Source: Chondrinema litorale (GTDB lineage: Bacteria > Bacteroidota > Bacteroidia > Cytophagales > Flammeovirgaceae). Taken from it: a stretch of DNA of 64,000 nt. The stretch spans positions 3,733,001-3,797,000 of the forward strand of contig NZ_CP111043.1 of NCBI RefSeq assembly GCF_026250525.1. Direction: 5' to 3'. This document shows, in pieces, positions 51,093 through 60,708 of this stretch. The position numbers were made by a program, and so were the translations under genes. Under the pieces are notes generated by a model. That model searched no databases, was not told where the DNA came from, and was given only the letters and a program-made list of their open reading frames with translations. Numbering within the stretch: the stretch's first letter is position 1; each line of letters opens with the position of its first letter.

Positions 51093-52715
51093 TTATCTGC
51101 CTCTTTCTTCGCGCCTTTCATTTATAGGGTAGTGGAGTTTGTACATAAAGAACACATCTCTGCTTTGCTCATTATTTTCCTTGTTTTTAATCTTTCTTAA
51201 GCCACTCACCAAAAAGTTGCTGTCGTACCAATCTAAAATTCCACCATTTTCATAGTTTATGCTTTTCTCAAAAGGTTGATAGAGTTGCAAGGTGTCAACA
51301 GTAACACTATCAGAAAAACCTCTTAAATCGGATACTTTGTAGCGAATGCCCTCTTCGAAGGCACTTACAAAAACAACTGAGTCTGTATCTGCATATACAT
51401 TTGTGAGTTCTAGCGGATAATCAGATTCTATGTCTTCTTCATCATAAGAAAAACTATTATCCCACATAAGTGCGCCATTAAAATCAAACCCGCAGGTTAC
51501 GGTATTCAATAATGTAAAGCCATAAGAGATTGGTCTGTTTTTAGGAATTGGCTCTCTGGTGATGGCAGCAGGAATATATTCACCATCAAAACCTTTAAAA
51601 TCAGCACTAAAACTCCTATAAAGTGGATCTCTCCAAATACCATAGCCACTATATGCAATTGGTGAATTTGGAGCCTCTCTTATTGGATCGTAGATATCTG
51701 CTGCAAAAATAATCTGGCGATCAGTCACTTTTAGATCGTGCACAAAAGGGTTGTAACGCAAACGTTTCTTTTTGCCACTTTCTCTTTTCTTTGCAATGTT
51801 TCTTTCTAGTCGATCTTTTTTCTTTTCTGGTAAGAAGTTGAAGAAGTTTTTAAAGTAACCAAAGTCGTAAAACCTCAGGTTTTCTAGCACTCCATTTTTG
51901 GTTTTTAAGGCATAAACTCCTTGTGTTCTGTCGTCATACTTTAGGCCATAGGTGCCTATTACTACCATCTCATTTTCACTAATTACATGTGGCCTAAAGG
52001 TGAGAAAATTATAGTCTCGATTACGCTCTAGGGTAAAGTTGTTTAGCATTTTGCCTTCTAGGTCGTAAGTAGCAATGTAGATAGAGTGTTCGTCTGACAT
52101 CTGCTGGCTTCTAAGTACGGCACTAAAAACACCATTTTTTTCATCCACAAACATTCCTACCAAATCAGCTTTTAACTGATTGATAGAAGGAGCTACAATC
52201 GAACTTTGGTTCTGGTAATTATATCTGATAATTGCCGGGTGACTTTTTATAGTACCACCAAAAAAGATAATAGAATCGATTACACTAAAATCTGTAATGT
52301 AAAAGTTTTTTACTTCTTCATATTTAATGTAAGTGGCTTCACCTGTTTCTAGAGTTATATCTATTACCTGATATTTATTGGTAGACTCTTCAAGAAGAAA
52401 ATAAATATTTCCTTTAGTGTACTGATGATCAATAATTTCAACATTGTTATCTACAAGATACTTTTTGCTCCATATTGTGTGCAGGTTAGTATTCATAAAT
52501 GTTGCTATTAGTTCGCGCTTCGCATTCTTTTGAGGTTTGGTGCTTGCCAAAACAGCAAGTACTCCTTCCTCGCCTGCGGGAATTAGACGATAATCCTCGC
52601 CGAGTTTATCATCGATTTCAAATTCTACATATTCTTGTGCTGTTACTTGACCATAACAACTAGAAAAAGTAGAGTAAGATAATAATATAAAAAGGGAGTA
52701 AAGAATTCTTTTCAT
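51093..52715 (-). CDS. Unknown secreted protein
   Basis: This 540-residue protein has a signal peptide (about 1-22, with a Cys at 20 in SSCYGQ that could be lipidated). The mature part shows repeated beta-type stretches of about 45-60 residues (for example GNIYFLLEE, IIFFGGTIKSHP, SIYIATYDLEGKML, EMVVIGTYGL), suggesting a beta-propeller. A basic segment lies in the middle (PEKKKDRLERNIAKKRESGKKKR). No family is recognised. It is isolated: 51033-51073 is a terminator and 52716-53097 is mostly non-coding. Confidence 0.65.
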   Translation of the reverse strand: MKRILYSLFILLSYSTFSSCYGQVTAQEYVEFEIDDKLGEDYRLIPAGEEGVLAVLASTKPQKNAKRELIATFMNTNLHTIWSKKYLVDNNVEIIDHQYTKGNIYFLLEESTNKYQVIDITLETGEATYIKYEEVKNFYITDFSVIDSIIFFGGTIKSHPAIIRYNYQNQSSIVAPSINQLKADLVGMFVDEKNGVFSAVLRSQQMSDEHSIYIATYDLEGKMLNNFTLERNRDYNFLTFRPHVISENEMVVIGTYGLKYDDRTQGVYALKTKNGVLENLRFYDFGYFKNFFNFLPEKKKDRLERNIAKKRESGKKKRLRYNPFVHDLKVTDRQIIFAADIYDPIREAPNSPIAYSGYGIWRDPLYRSFSADFKGFDGEYIPAAITREPIPKNRPISYGFTLLNTVTCGFDFNGALMWDNSFSYDEEDIESDYPLELTNVYADTDSVVFVSAFEEGIRYKVSDLRGFSDSVTVDTLQLYQPFEKSINYENGGILDWYDSNFLVSGLRKIKNKENNEQSRDVFFMYKLHYPINERREERGR

Positions 52716-53058
52716 ATTGTTAGTTTTTAAGTGTCAAAAAGCCTGATCTGACAATTGTCTTATCAGTTTCAGAGATAAGTATAATCTTATAACATTTAAT
52801 TTAATCATTCTCTTACAATATCACCAAAAAGAGAAGTATTTAGTTCTGGCAAGATATAAAAAAAGTATAAAATTTTCTTATACAAAAAAGTGATAGTATC
52901 GAATATAAAAGTTTGATTTTACTTTGGTGAAAGTAAATTTAAAGAAAGTGCTTAAATGAAAATATGTCTATTGATGATAGGTGTAATCAATTGATTATCA
53001 TATGATTGGTTGTTTTTTTGAGCTTGAAGAATTTAATTGGGAAGAATTTGATTTATTT
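52716..53058. other. Non-coding A/T-rich gap
   Basis: No gene is seen between the secreted protein gene and the recQ hairpin. ATCATATGAT (a 10-bp palindrome) occurs near 52998. I saw no convincing promoter for the gene at 52715. Confidence 0.4.
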
Positions 53059-53097
53059 GAATTGTATTATTTTCATCATCAAAAAATAATACAATTC
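53059..53097 (-). terminator. Perfect 15-bp hairpin directly after recQ
   Basis: GAATTGTATTATTTT (53059-53073) and its exact complement (53083-53097) flank a 9-nt loop; the right arm touches the recQ stop codon. The stem is A/T-rich and lacks a following U-run, so it may stabilise the 3' end instead of terminating. Confidence 0.6.
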
Positions 53098-55218
53098 TTA
53101 TTCTCCCATTTCTTTTTTCCACCAAGAAACACCTAATCTAAGTTGGTAATACTCATATTTCCTTTTAAAATGGTCGAATAGGACTTTTAAATTATCTGTT
53201 TTGTTTAAGTCTTCCCAAGCTTTTCCGATTTCTATGCATTTGCCTTTTTCTATGTAAATTTCAATGTTAGAAATTTCTTCTTTTTCAAAAAGATAGGCAA
53301 TGTGGCTGTAAATGGTTATTTCGTTTAATTTTCTTAAAATAGAAATCTCACTTACAGATTTACCTGCTTGAATGAGTTTTAAAGTTTCCAGATAAGTTTT
53401 GCCTTTAATGTTTTTAGGTGTGCTTCCTCCAAGTGTTTCTTCCTGTATTTTTTTGATGAAAATTTCGCCGTATTTATTAAGCTTATGCTTACCAATACCG
53501 CTTATTTGTGCCATTTGAGATAAATATAGTGGTTTTTCGGCTGCCATTTCTTGCAATGTTTGATCGTTGAAAACCACATAGGCAGGTACACCTTCTGCAT
53601 CGGCAATCTCTTTTCTTAACTTTCTCAAACTACCAATCAGACCTTCTTCAAACATCATTTTCTTGCTCTTCTTAGGAGCCGATTTCCCAGTAAACAACTG
53701 AACTTGGCTTAGTTTTACCTTATGTCCGTTAAAGAGCACCATTTTGCCAATTTCGGTTACTTTTAACTTGTTGCCATCTGTAAAATCCAGTTCTAAAAAT
53801 CCCTGATTGATCAATTGTGAAATAAAGCTGAGCCAAGTATCTCGGCTAATATCGCTACCAGCACCAAAAGTTTTTATTTGATTGTAGCCTAACTCTTGAA
53901 TATCTTTTCTGTTAGAACCTCGTAGCACATCTACAAGCATGTTTGTACCTACTTGCTGTTTCATTCTCACTACTGCTGAGAGTGCTTTTTGAGCGATAAC
54001 GGTACCATCGAAACTACGTGGAGGATGAAGACAATTATCGCAGTGGCCACAATTTTCGGTTCTATGCTCACCAAAATAGCTTAAGATAAAATTAGTTCGG
54101 CAACTGGTGGCAGAGCCAAATTCTAACATTCTAGAAAGCTTGGCTCTTTGCACATTTTTAAAAACTTCTTCAGCTTGAGACTCTTCTATAAACTTTTGTA
54201 AAATTTGTCCATCACCATAACTAAAGAACAGGATACATTCAGAAGGCAAGCCATCTCTTCCAGCACGACCAATTTCTTGATAGTAGCTTTCGAGGTTTTT
54301 AGGCAAATTATGGTGGATTACATACCTAATATTGGATTTATCTATACCCATTCCAAATGCAATGGTGGCACAAATCACTTTTATATCATCTTGCTGAAAA
54401 GATTTTTGAATTTGCTGTCTTTCAGAAGCAGAAATATCTGCATGGTAATAAGCAGCGTCAATCCCTTCTTTGATCAATGCCTGAGCAACCTTTTCGGTTG
54501 ATTTTCTACTGAGACAGTAGATAATACCACATTCGTCTTTTCTAGATTTTACATAGTCTGTAATATAATCAATACGCTTGTTGGCAGGAAGAACTGTTGT
54601 AGTGAGGTTTTTACGCTCGAAGCTACTTAGGAATAATTCGGCATCTCGTAGTTTCAGCTTTTCCATTATCTCCCTTTGTGTAGCCTTATCTGCTGTGGCA
54701 GTGAGTGCAATAAAAGGAGTGTCGTCGAAATACTTCATTAAAGCTGGTAAATGCATGTATTCCGGTCTAAAATCATTTCCCCAAATAGACACACAGTGGG
54801 CTTCATCAATGGCAACCAAGCTTATTTTCTGTTGATTGATAAAACTGATAAAGTTAGACTGTAAAGCTCTTTCAGGAGATACGTATAAAAGTTTTAGTGT
54901 TTGGTTTGACAATTCATGCTCAATGGCTCTAATCTCATTGGCTGTAGTATTACTGTTTAATGCCGCAGCCGATACACCATTAGCCAGTAATGCTTGCACT
55001 TGGTCTTCCATTAAAGCAATAAGCGGAGAAATAACAAGTGCAGTACCTTCTTTTGCCAAGGCTGGCAATTGGTAACATAGAGACTTACCACCTCCTGTGG
55101 GCATTATCACCAGACTATCTTTACCCGAAAGTGTTCTGTTAATTACATCTTCCTGAGTAGGTCTGAATTGATCGTATCCAAAATACTGCTTTAATAATTT
55201 TTTAAGCTGATGTTGCAT
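53098..55218 (-). CDS. recQ: ATP-dependent DNA helicase RecQ
   Basis: RecQ unwinds DNA 3' to 5' in recombination and fork repair. The 706-residue protein shows the helicase core: PTGGGKSLCYQ (40-50, motif I), AIDEAHCVSIWGNDF (motif II DEAH at 138-141 and the aromatic loop), TATADKATQREI, and QEIGRAGRDG (motif VI). The zinc-binding domain has a Cys cluster (SCRTNFILSYFG ... CGHCDNC), followed by winged helix and HRDC (about 530-605). The C-terminal 100 residues add a second helical domain, common in Bacteroidota RecQ. It probably forms one transcription unit. Confidence 0.95.
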   Translation of the reverse strand: MQHQLKKLLKQYFGYDQFRPTQEDVINRTLSGKDSLVIMPTGGGKSLCYQLPALAKEGTALVISPLIALMEDQVQALLANGVSAAALNSNTTANEIRAIEHELSNQTLKLLYVSPERALQSNFISFINQQKISLVAIDEAHCVSIWGNDFRPEYMHLPALMKYFDDTPFIALTATADKATQREIMEKLKLRDAELFLSSFERKNLTTTVLPANKRIDYITDYVKSRKDECGIIYCLSRKSTEKVAQALIKEGIDAAYYHADISASERQQIQKSFQQDDIKVICATIAFGMGIDKSNIRYVIHHNLPKNLESYYQEIGRAGRDGLPSECILFFSYGDGQILQKFIEESQAEEVFKNVQRAKLSRMLEFGSATSCRTNFILSYFGEHRTENCGHCDNCLHPPRSFDGTVIAQKALSAVVRMKQQVGTNMLVDVLRGSNRKDIQELGYNQIKTFGAGSDISRDTWLSFISQLINQGFLELDFTDGNKLKVTEIGKMVLFNGHKVKLSQVQLFTGKSAPKKSKKMMFEEGLIGSLRKLRKEIADAEGVPAYVVFNDQTLQEMAAEKPLYLSQMAQISGIGKHKLNKYGEIFIKKIQEETLGGSTPKNIKGKTYLETLKLIQAGKSVSEISILRKLNEITIYSHIAYLFEKEEISNIEIYIEKGKCIEIGKAWEDLNKTDNLKVLFDHFKRKYEYYQLRLGVSWWKKEMGE

Positions 55219-55251
55219 AGGAGCTGGTAAGTTTCAATTTTTTATATCTGG

Positions 55252-55259
55252 CAAAGATA
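55252..55259 (-). promoter_or_regulatory. Candidate -7 element of recQ
   Basis: On the minus strand the bases are TATCTTTG, a match to TAnnTTTG, 34 bases before the recQ start at 55218. No -33 box with good spacing is seen. Confidence 0.4.
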
Positions 55260-55297
55260 AAGTTAATCCCTACAAGTGCGAACCTGAAAAGGATTTA

Positions 55298-57715
55298 TCA
55301 CTTAACTGGGTTAAGAATCGTCTTTTCTGCTGCTACACTGTCGATTTTTTCTTTGCTGTAATACACTGGGAAGTATTCGTCTTTTGCCCAACTTTCGAAC
55401 AAATTGTTGTAAAACTGACTTTCTGGGTTTCCAGATTGCCCCGGAGGATTGGTACCAACAGCGGCATCCCAATCTCCTGTATTTACAATAATTCTAAAAG
55501 TAGCACCATGAGATTGTCTGTCGTTTCCACCAGAAGCATTTGTTGTGTAAGAATTGCCACCTCTTGGCATTGGACCAACATTAAGTTTTTCTTTAGTCTG
55601 CTCATTTACAGCATCACTCAATGCATGGTTTAAAGAACTGTGTTTGTATTTTGCCTGACCGTATTGCCAGTTTTCCATATTGTCTCCAAGTTTTTCTTCT
55701 AGATTACTTATACCAGTTTCCAAAGCTTCTTTGATAAAAGCATCTCTAGCTAGTGGGTTCGTAAACATCAACTCTGGTTGCTCAATCCAATCAATCACTT
55801 TTTTCATTTGGATGTAGATGTATTTTTTCCCTTCTTCTGGAACTAGCTTTTCTTTTGCATCTTCTTTTAGTTGGTTTTCCCAAGCGATGTAAATGCCAGC
55901 AGCAATGGAGTTTGGTTCAAGTCTGTAATCCCAATCTAATAGTTTAGCTCTTGCTGAATCAGCTTTTCCATCTAACTCTAAATCTTTTAGATAAGGAACA
56001 ATGGTTCTTGCAGGAATAGACAAGTAATCTGTTTGCAATGCTCTCATGTCTTGCATATCGAGTTTTTTACCAGTGCTCAGAAACTCATTCACCCGATCTC
56101 CTCGGTAAGGGTCAGACCAGTTAAAACCGATAGCATCCCATTCGGTGTAGGTATCTGGAGTTACATTTTGGTTGGCAGTGCCAAAAAATCCTTTCTCTGG
56201 ATTAAAAATATGAGGCTTTTCAACAATGGGTAAATAACCATCCCACTCGTAACTTCCATCTCCGGGAACTGGAACTAAACCGCTATAATTTCTTCGTAGG
56301 GGAGCGATACCTACAGCCTGCCAACCAATATCTCCTTTCTTATCTGCCCAGATCATATTTTCTCCGGGAATGTGGCTGTAATTACAAGCAGCTCTAAACT
56401 CTTCCCAGTTTTTAGCCTGATCCATTCTAAGAGAAGCTAGATAAGGAGCGCCACCGGGTTCCATCCAAGCACACCTTACTGCATAGGCTTTCAGGTTTGT
56501 ACTATCTATATAACATACAGGCCCATGATGTGTATAATTAAATTCAGCAGTATAATTCTCGGCATCTTTTACAGGAATACTTTCTGTAATGGTTTCCATA
56601 TCTTTCCATTCTCCTTTATACTTATATTGTTTCAGGTTTTGAGGATTGAGATCGTAGACTAATAAGTCTTCTCCATCTGTACTAAACACAGTAAGTCCCC
56701 AAGCACCATATTCATTATGCCCAATGGAAATACCGGGAATTTCTGGCTCTCCACCACCAATTACATTCCAGCCCGGAGCTACCAAATGTACCATGTATCT
56801 TAATGAAGGAATGGCAATGGTTCTATGTGGATCGTTTGCCATTATCGTATTGCCGCTTTCAGTGAGTTTGCCGCTAACTATCCAGTTATTACTTCCAATC
56901 CACTCATGGTCTACCGGAACAGGAGAGGTAGGGTCAGCCAGTGCTTCTGCTTTGTGTTTTTCTTTTTCCAAAAAGGCTGTACTTGTTGTTTGATATTCTG
57001 ATAGAATATCTTCTTTCTCAAATTTGACAGGTTTTCTGTAAGCATTGTATAGCTCTAGTATATCATCAAAAAGAAGTTCTCCATTGATTTTTGGGTCAAG
57101 CGAAATCTTCGGGTCTTTCGGATGAAACCAAACCAATTCTTTTACCTTTTCTTCGCCCAGTTTGGCAACCGCTCTACCCATACTTAATTCGCGAGTGATA
57201 TTCCCTAACAAACCCTGATGGCGAGATATTACTACTTCTGGTGTCCATTTCTGTGGAGTAGTGCCTAATATTTTAAATTCTAATGGAAGTTTCTCCGGTG
57301 TTTGCATTATCTCATCTATGTAAGCATTTACACCTTCTGTATAAGCAGTTATAATTTCGGAGCCATCTTTATGGTAATAATTCATCTCTTCTTGCATATC
57401 TCCTCGAAATTTAAAGAGCCTTGTGCCAATGTCTCTTTTAAGTTCTTTTTCGCCCAGCAATTCTGCTACAGTTCCAGTAGCTTGCCTTCTCCATATTTCA
57501 AATTGAAATAATCTGTCTTTAGCAGCAGCATAACCTTGTGCGAAAAACAAATCGTGTTGGTCTTGTGCATAGATGTGATTAATTCCCCATTGGTCACGAA
57601 TGATTTCTACGGGTTGGTTTAATCCCGGAATGTTCAAAGGAGCAGAAGTTTCTTTTACTTGTTGTTCACAAGCAAATAGAAAGAAAAGGATGTAAATAAT
57701 AGTTGGGTTTTTCAT
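55298..57715 (-). CDS. Penicillin acylase family lipoprotein (S45 Ntn hydrolase)
   Basis: The 805-residue precursor has a lipoprotein signal (LFFLFAC, Cys16) and the penicillin acylase fold. The alpha chain region (IIRDQWGINHIYAQDQHDLFFAQGYAAAKDRLFQ) precedes a linker; autocleavage before Ser275 in GSNNWIVSG would make Ser275 the N-terminal nucleophile of the beta chain. HTPAGNT-like oxyanion elements and HGPVCY follow. Family members hydrolyse amide bonds such as those of beta-lactams or acyl-homoserine lactones, so it may break down acylated compounds or quorum signals outside the cell. The true substrate is unknown. Confidence 0.92.
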   Translation of the reverse strand: MKNPTIIYILFFLFACEQQVKETSAPLNIPGLNQPVEIIRDQWGINHIYAQDQHDLFFAQGYAAAKDRLFQFEIWRRQATGTVAELLGEKELKRDIGTRLFKFRGDMQEEMNYYHKDGSEIITAYTEGVNAYIDEIMQTPEKLPLEFKILGTTPQKWTPEVVISRHQGLLGNITRELSMGRAVAKLGEEKVKELVWFHPKDPKISLDPKINGELLFDDILELYNAYRKPVKFEKEDILSEYQTTSTAFLEKEKHKAEALADPTSPVPVDHEWIGSNNWIVSGKLTESGNTIMANDPHRTIAIPSLRYMVHLVAPGWNVIGGGEPEIPGISIGHNEYGAWGLTVFSTDGEDLLVYDLNPQNLKQYKYKGEWKDMETITESIPVKDAENYTAEFNYTHHGPVCYIDSTNLKAYAVRCAWMEPGGAPYLASLRMDQAKNWEEFRAACNYSHIPGENMIWADKKGDIGWQAVGIAPLRRNYSGLVPVPGDGSYEWDGYLPIVEKPHIFNPEKGFFGTANQNVTPDTYTEWDAIGFNWSDPYRGDRVNEFLSTGKKLDMQDMRALQTDYLSIPARTIVPYLKDLELDGKADSARAKLLDWDYRLEPNSIAAGIYIAWENQLKEDAKEKLVPEEGKKYIYIQMKKVIDWIEQPELMFTNPLARDAFIKEALETGISNLEEKLGDNMENWQYGQAKYKHSSLNHALSDAVNEQTKEKLNVGPMPRGGNSYTTNASGGNDRQSHGATFRIIVNTGDWDAAVGTNPPGQSGNPESQFYNNLFESWAKDEYFPVYYSKEKIDSVAAEKTILNPVK

Positions 57716-57974
57716 TAGGGGTATCTTGTTTAGTGTATTGTAGTTTTATTTATTGAAATTTAACAGATACACAATAGAGATTGAAGCACACAAACGATTT
57801 TGTTGAATTTAATTAAACTTTGTATTGATGTTTGGGTGAATTTGTAATTCGATTTTTTTATAGCGGAATTTAAGTTTGCGAATAGGAAAATCCATAGCCT
57901 GATTTTAATTTTCCTACTTAATCTTTAAAGAGTATCAATCTGCGAATTGAGCAAGGCATTATCACGATTTTTAC

Positions 57975-57982
57975 TAGATTTG
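57975..57982 (+). promoter_or_regulatory. Candidate -7 element before the M14 peptidase gene
   Basis: TAGATTTG matches TAnnTTTG, 62 bases before the ATG at 58045. A second match, TAAGTTTG, lies at 57871-57878. Neither has a -33 TTG at ideal spacing. The rest of 57716-58044 shows no gene. Confidence 0.4.
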
Positions 57983-58044
57983 TCGATTATGTTATGGATT
58001 AACTGAAACTACCCCAGCTAATATTTCTAAATCTAAACTAAACA

Positions 58045-60561
58045 ATGAAGAGAATATACTTAACATTCCTAGTTTCATTAGGCTTGCACTTACTGCTTCA
58101 TGCCCAAAACCTACAATCACCAGCAGACTTTTTTGGATATGCTCCGGGAGAAGGTTTTGCGCCTCATCATAAAGTAGTTGACTATGTTCAATATCTTTCA
58201 AGTACTTCTTCGAATGCTACATTAATGCCTTATGGCTTTACCAACGAGGGTAGAGACTTGCTTTTAGTAGCTGTTTCATCAGAAGAAAACTTGAGAAACT
58301 TAGAAAATATAAAGAAAAATAACCTAATCGCTGCTGGTTTCGAAGAGGGCGAAATGGTAGGAAAACACATTCCTATTGTATGGTTAAGTTACAATATACA
58401 TGGTAACGAATCTGTAAGTACAGAAGCCGCCATGTCTGTATTGTATTCATTACTTACTAAAGACAAACCAGATGCAGAAAAGTGGTTAAACGACATGGTA
58501 ATTGTGATTGATCCATGTGAAAACCCAGACGGTCGCGATCGTTATGTAAACTGGTATAACCAAACAGTTGGTAAAGCGAATAATGTAAGACCAGATGCTT
58601 GGGAGCACAACGAACCTTGGCCGGGAGGTAGATTTAACCACTACTTATTCGACTTAAACAGAGACTGGGCTTGGCAAACACAAATTGAGAGCCAGCAGCG
58701 TAAAGATATGTACTATCAGTTTTTACCGCATGTACATGTAGATTTACACGAAATGGGTTCTAACTCTGAGTATTTCTTTGGTCCATCAGCAGAGCCATTC
58801 CACAAAGTAATGACCAACTGGCAAAGAGAATTCCACAACATTATTGGTCAGTACAACTCAAAAGCATTTGATAAAGAAAACTGGTTATATTTTACCAAAG
58901 AAGTTTACGACTTATTTTACCCAAGTTATGGCGATACTTGGCCAACTTACCAAGGTGCAATCGGTTTTACTTACGAGCAAAGTGGTGGTGGAAGAGCAGG
59001 TTTAGGTATAGTTACACATACTGGCGATACGCTTACTTTAAAAGATAGATTAATTCACCACTATACAACCAGTTTTGGTACAATTGAAGCTGCTTATTCG
59101 CAAAAAGAGAAGATGCTAGATGAGTTTAAGAAATTCTTTAGCGATTCTAAAAGCAATGGAAATGGTGAGTACAAGTCTTTTGTAATAAGTGGGAATAACG
59201 GTGAAGATGCTAAAAAGGCTTTCTTGCAATTGTTAGACAATCATAAAATCGCTTATGGTGTAGTTGGTTCGGGTGTAAGAGTAAGAGCTGGTTCAGCTTA
59301 TGATTATATGCAGAATAAAGATATCTCGGTTTCTCCAAAAGAAGGTGATATTGTGGTAAGTACTTACCAACCTCAAGGAAAACTAGTGAGGGTTTTATTT
59401 GAGCCAAAACCAGAACTAGCAGATTCTATGACTTACGATCTTACTTCTTGGGCATTGCCATACATCTACGGTTTAGAAGCTTATGCATACAAAGAAAACA
59501 TTGCTGCTTCTGGCGAGGTTGAGATGCCATTCGAAACGAATACCATAGCTACAGATAAGCCTTATTCTTATTACCTAGAGTGGAAAGACTATCAAGATGC
59601 AAAACTACTAGCACATTTATTTAATAAAGGAATTAAAGCTCGATATGCATTAGAGCCTTTTAATGCAGCGGGTAAAGATTTCGATAGAGGTACTATCATT
59701 ATCACCAGAAAAGATAATGAGTATGTTAAAGATTTGGATAAAGTGATGGCAGAAGTTGCCAACGAGTTGGAGCAAACTATTTACAAATCGTCTACAGGTT
59801 TGGTAAACAGTGGTAAAGACTTAGGTTCTGCTTATGTTCGTTTTATCCAAACTCCAGAGGTAGCAATTGTAAATGGTGATGGTGTTTCGCCAACCGCTTT
59901 TGGTGAATTATGGCACTTCTTCGAAGAGCAATTGGGCTATCCGGTTACAGTGCTTAATACGGCAAACTTAAACAGAGTTGATCTTGACAAATACGATGTA
60001 TTAATTTTGCCAAGCGGAAGATACTCAAGATACACTGCTAAAATTACCGATTTTGCTTCTGCTGGTGGTAAAGTAATCGCTATTGAAGGCGCGGTAAATA
60101 CTTTTACTGCTGATGCATCAACTGCGATTGGAGATGCGTTTATTAGTAAAGAAGAGAAAAGTTCTGACAAAAAAGACGACGACTTTCTTAAGAAGTTTGG
60201 TGATAGAAGAAGAAGTTCTTTAAGCGAAAGCGTAGAAGGTAGTGTATTTAAAGTTCACTTAGACGAAACTAATCCATTGGCTTTTGGTGCAGGCGAGGCA
60301 ACTTACTTTATGAAGCGTAATTCAACTGCTTATCCTTACTTAAAAGAAGGATGGAATGCAGGTGCATTTAAAGACGATAGCTATACTGCTGGTTTTGTAG
60401 GTTACAAGCTAAAAGAAAATGTAAAAAATAGTTTGGCAATTGGTAGTGAGAATTATGGAAGAGGAGAGATTATCTATTTCAGTGATTCTCCAATTATCAG
60501 AGGTTTTTGGCACACAGGTAAATTACTGTTAGCTAATGCAGTATTTCTTTCTGGTCAATAA
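58045..60561 (+). CDS. M14 family zinc carboxypeptidase, secreted
   Basis: The 838-residue protein has a Sec signal (MKRIYLTFLVSLGLHLLLHAQ) and a peptidase M14 domain in the first 370 residues. SYNIHGNES gives the zinc ligands His119 and Glu122, IDPCENPDGRDR is the substrate-binding segment, and HVDLHEMGSN supplies the third ligand His235. Residues about 380-838 form a long C-terminal region including a GATase-like fold (LDKYDVLILPSGRYSRY) typical of the large Bacteroidota M14 proteins. It should trim peptides in the periplasm or outside. No T9SS tail is present. A terminator follows. Confidence 0.92.
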   Translation: MKRIYLTFLVSLGLHLLLHAQNLQSPADFFGYAPGEGFAPHHKVVDYVQYLSSTSSNATLMPYGFTNEGRDLLLVAVSSEENLRNLENIKKNNLIAAGFEEGEMVGKHIPIVWLSYNIHGNESVSTEAAMSVLYSLLTKDKPDAEKWLNDMVIVIDPCENPDGRDRYVNWYNQTVGKANNVRPDAWEHNEPWPGGRFNHYLFDLNRDWAWQTQIESQQRKDMYYQFLPHVHVDLHEMGSNSEYFFGPSAEPFHKVMTNWQREFHNIIGQYNSKAFDKENWLYFTKEVYDLFYPSYGDTWPTYQGAIGFTYEQSGGGRAGLGIVTHTGDTLTLKDRLIHHYTTSFGTIEAAYSQKEKMLDEFKKFFSDSKSNGNGEYKSFVISGNNGEDAKKAFLQLLDNHKIAYGVVGSGVRVRAGSAYDYMQNKDISVSPKEGDIVVSTYQPQGKLVRVLFEPKPELADSMTYDLTSWALPYIYGLEAYAYKENIAASGEVEMPFETNTIATDKPYSYYLEWKDYQDAKLLAHLFNKGIKARYALEPFNAAGKDFDRGTIIITRKDNEYVKDLDKVMAEVANELEQTIYKSSTGLVNSGKDLGSAYVRFIQTPEVAIVNGDGVSPTAFGELWHFFEEQLGYPVTVLNTANLNRVDLDKYDVLILPSGRYSRYTAKITDFASAGGKVIAIEGAVNTFTADASTAIGDAFISKEEKSSDKKDDDFLKKFGDRRRSSLSESVEGSVFKVHLDETNPLAFGAGEATYFMKRNSTAYPYLKEGWNAGAFKDDSYTAGFVGYKLKENVKNSLAIGSENYGRGEIIYFSDSPIIRGFWHTGKLLLANAVFLSGQ

Positions 60562-60596
60562 GATTTAATAAATAGAATCTAGCTTATTTTACCGCA

Positions 60597-60625
60597 AGCC
60601 TCCCATTTTATGGGAGGTTTTTTTG
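60597..60625 (+). terminator. Intrinsic terminator after the M14 peptidase gene
   Basis: CCTCCCAT (60599-60606) pairs perfectly with ATGGGAGG (60610-60617) over a 3-nt loop, followed by eight T. An ATG-opened frame at 60610 begins inside this hairpin, one reason to reject that start for the next gene. Confidence 0.93.
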
Positions 60626-60708
60626 TTTATAAAAAGTACCATTTCTATAATTTAGCTGTATATTTTACTTTTTTTATAGGAATACTTTTTCCATATAATC
60701 TTATCAAT

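Noticed and set aside
60610..60708. An ATG-opened N-terminal extension of the YARHG lipoprotein gene.
   Set aside because: The ATG lies inside the terminator hairpin at 60597-60625, while the ATG at 60709 begins a perfect lipoprotein signal.
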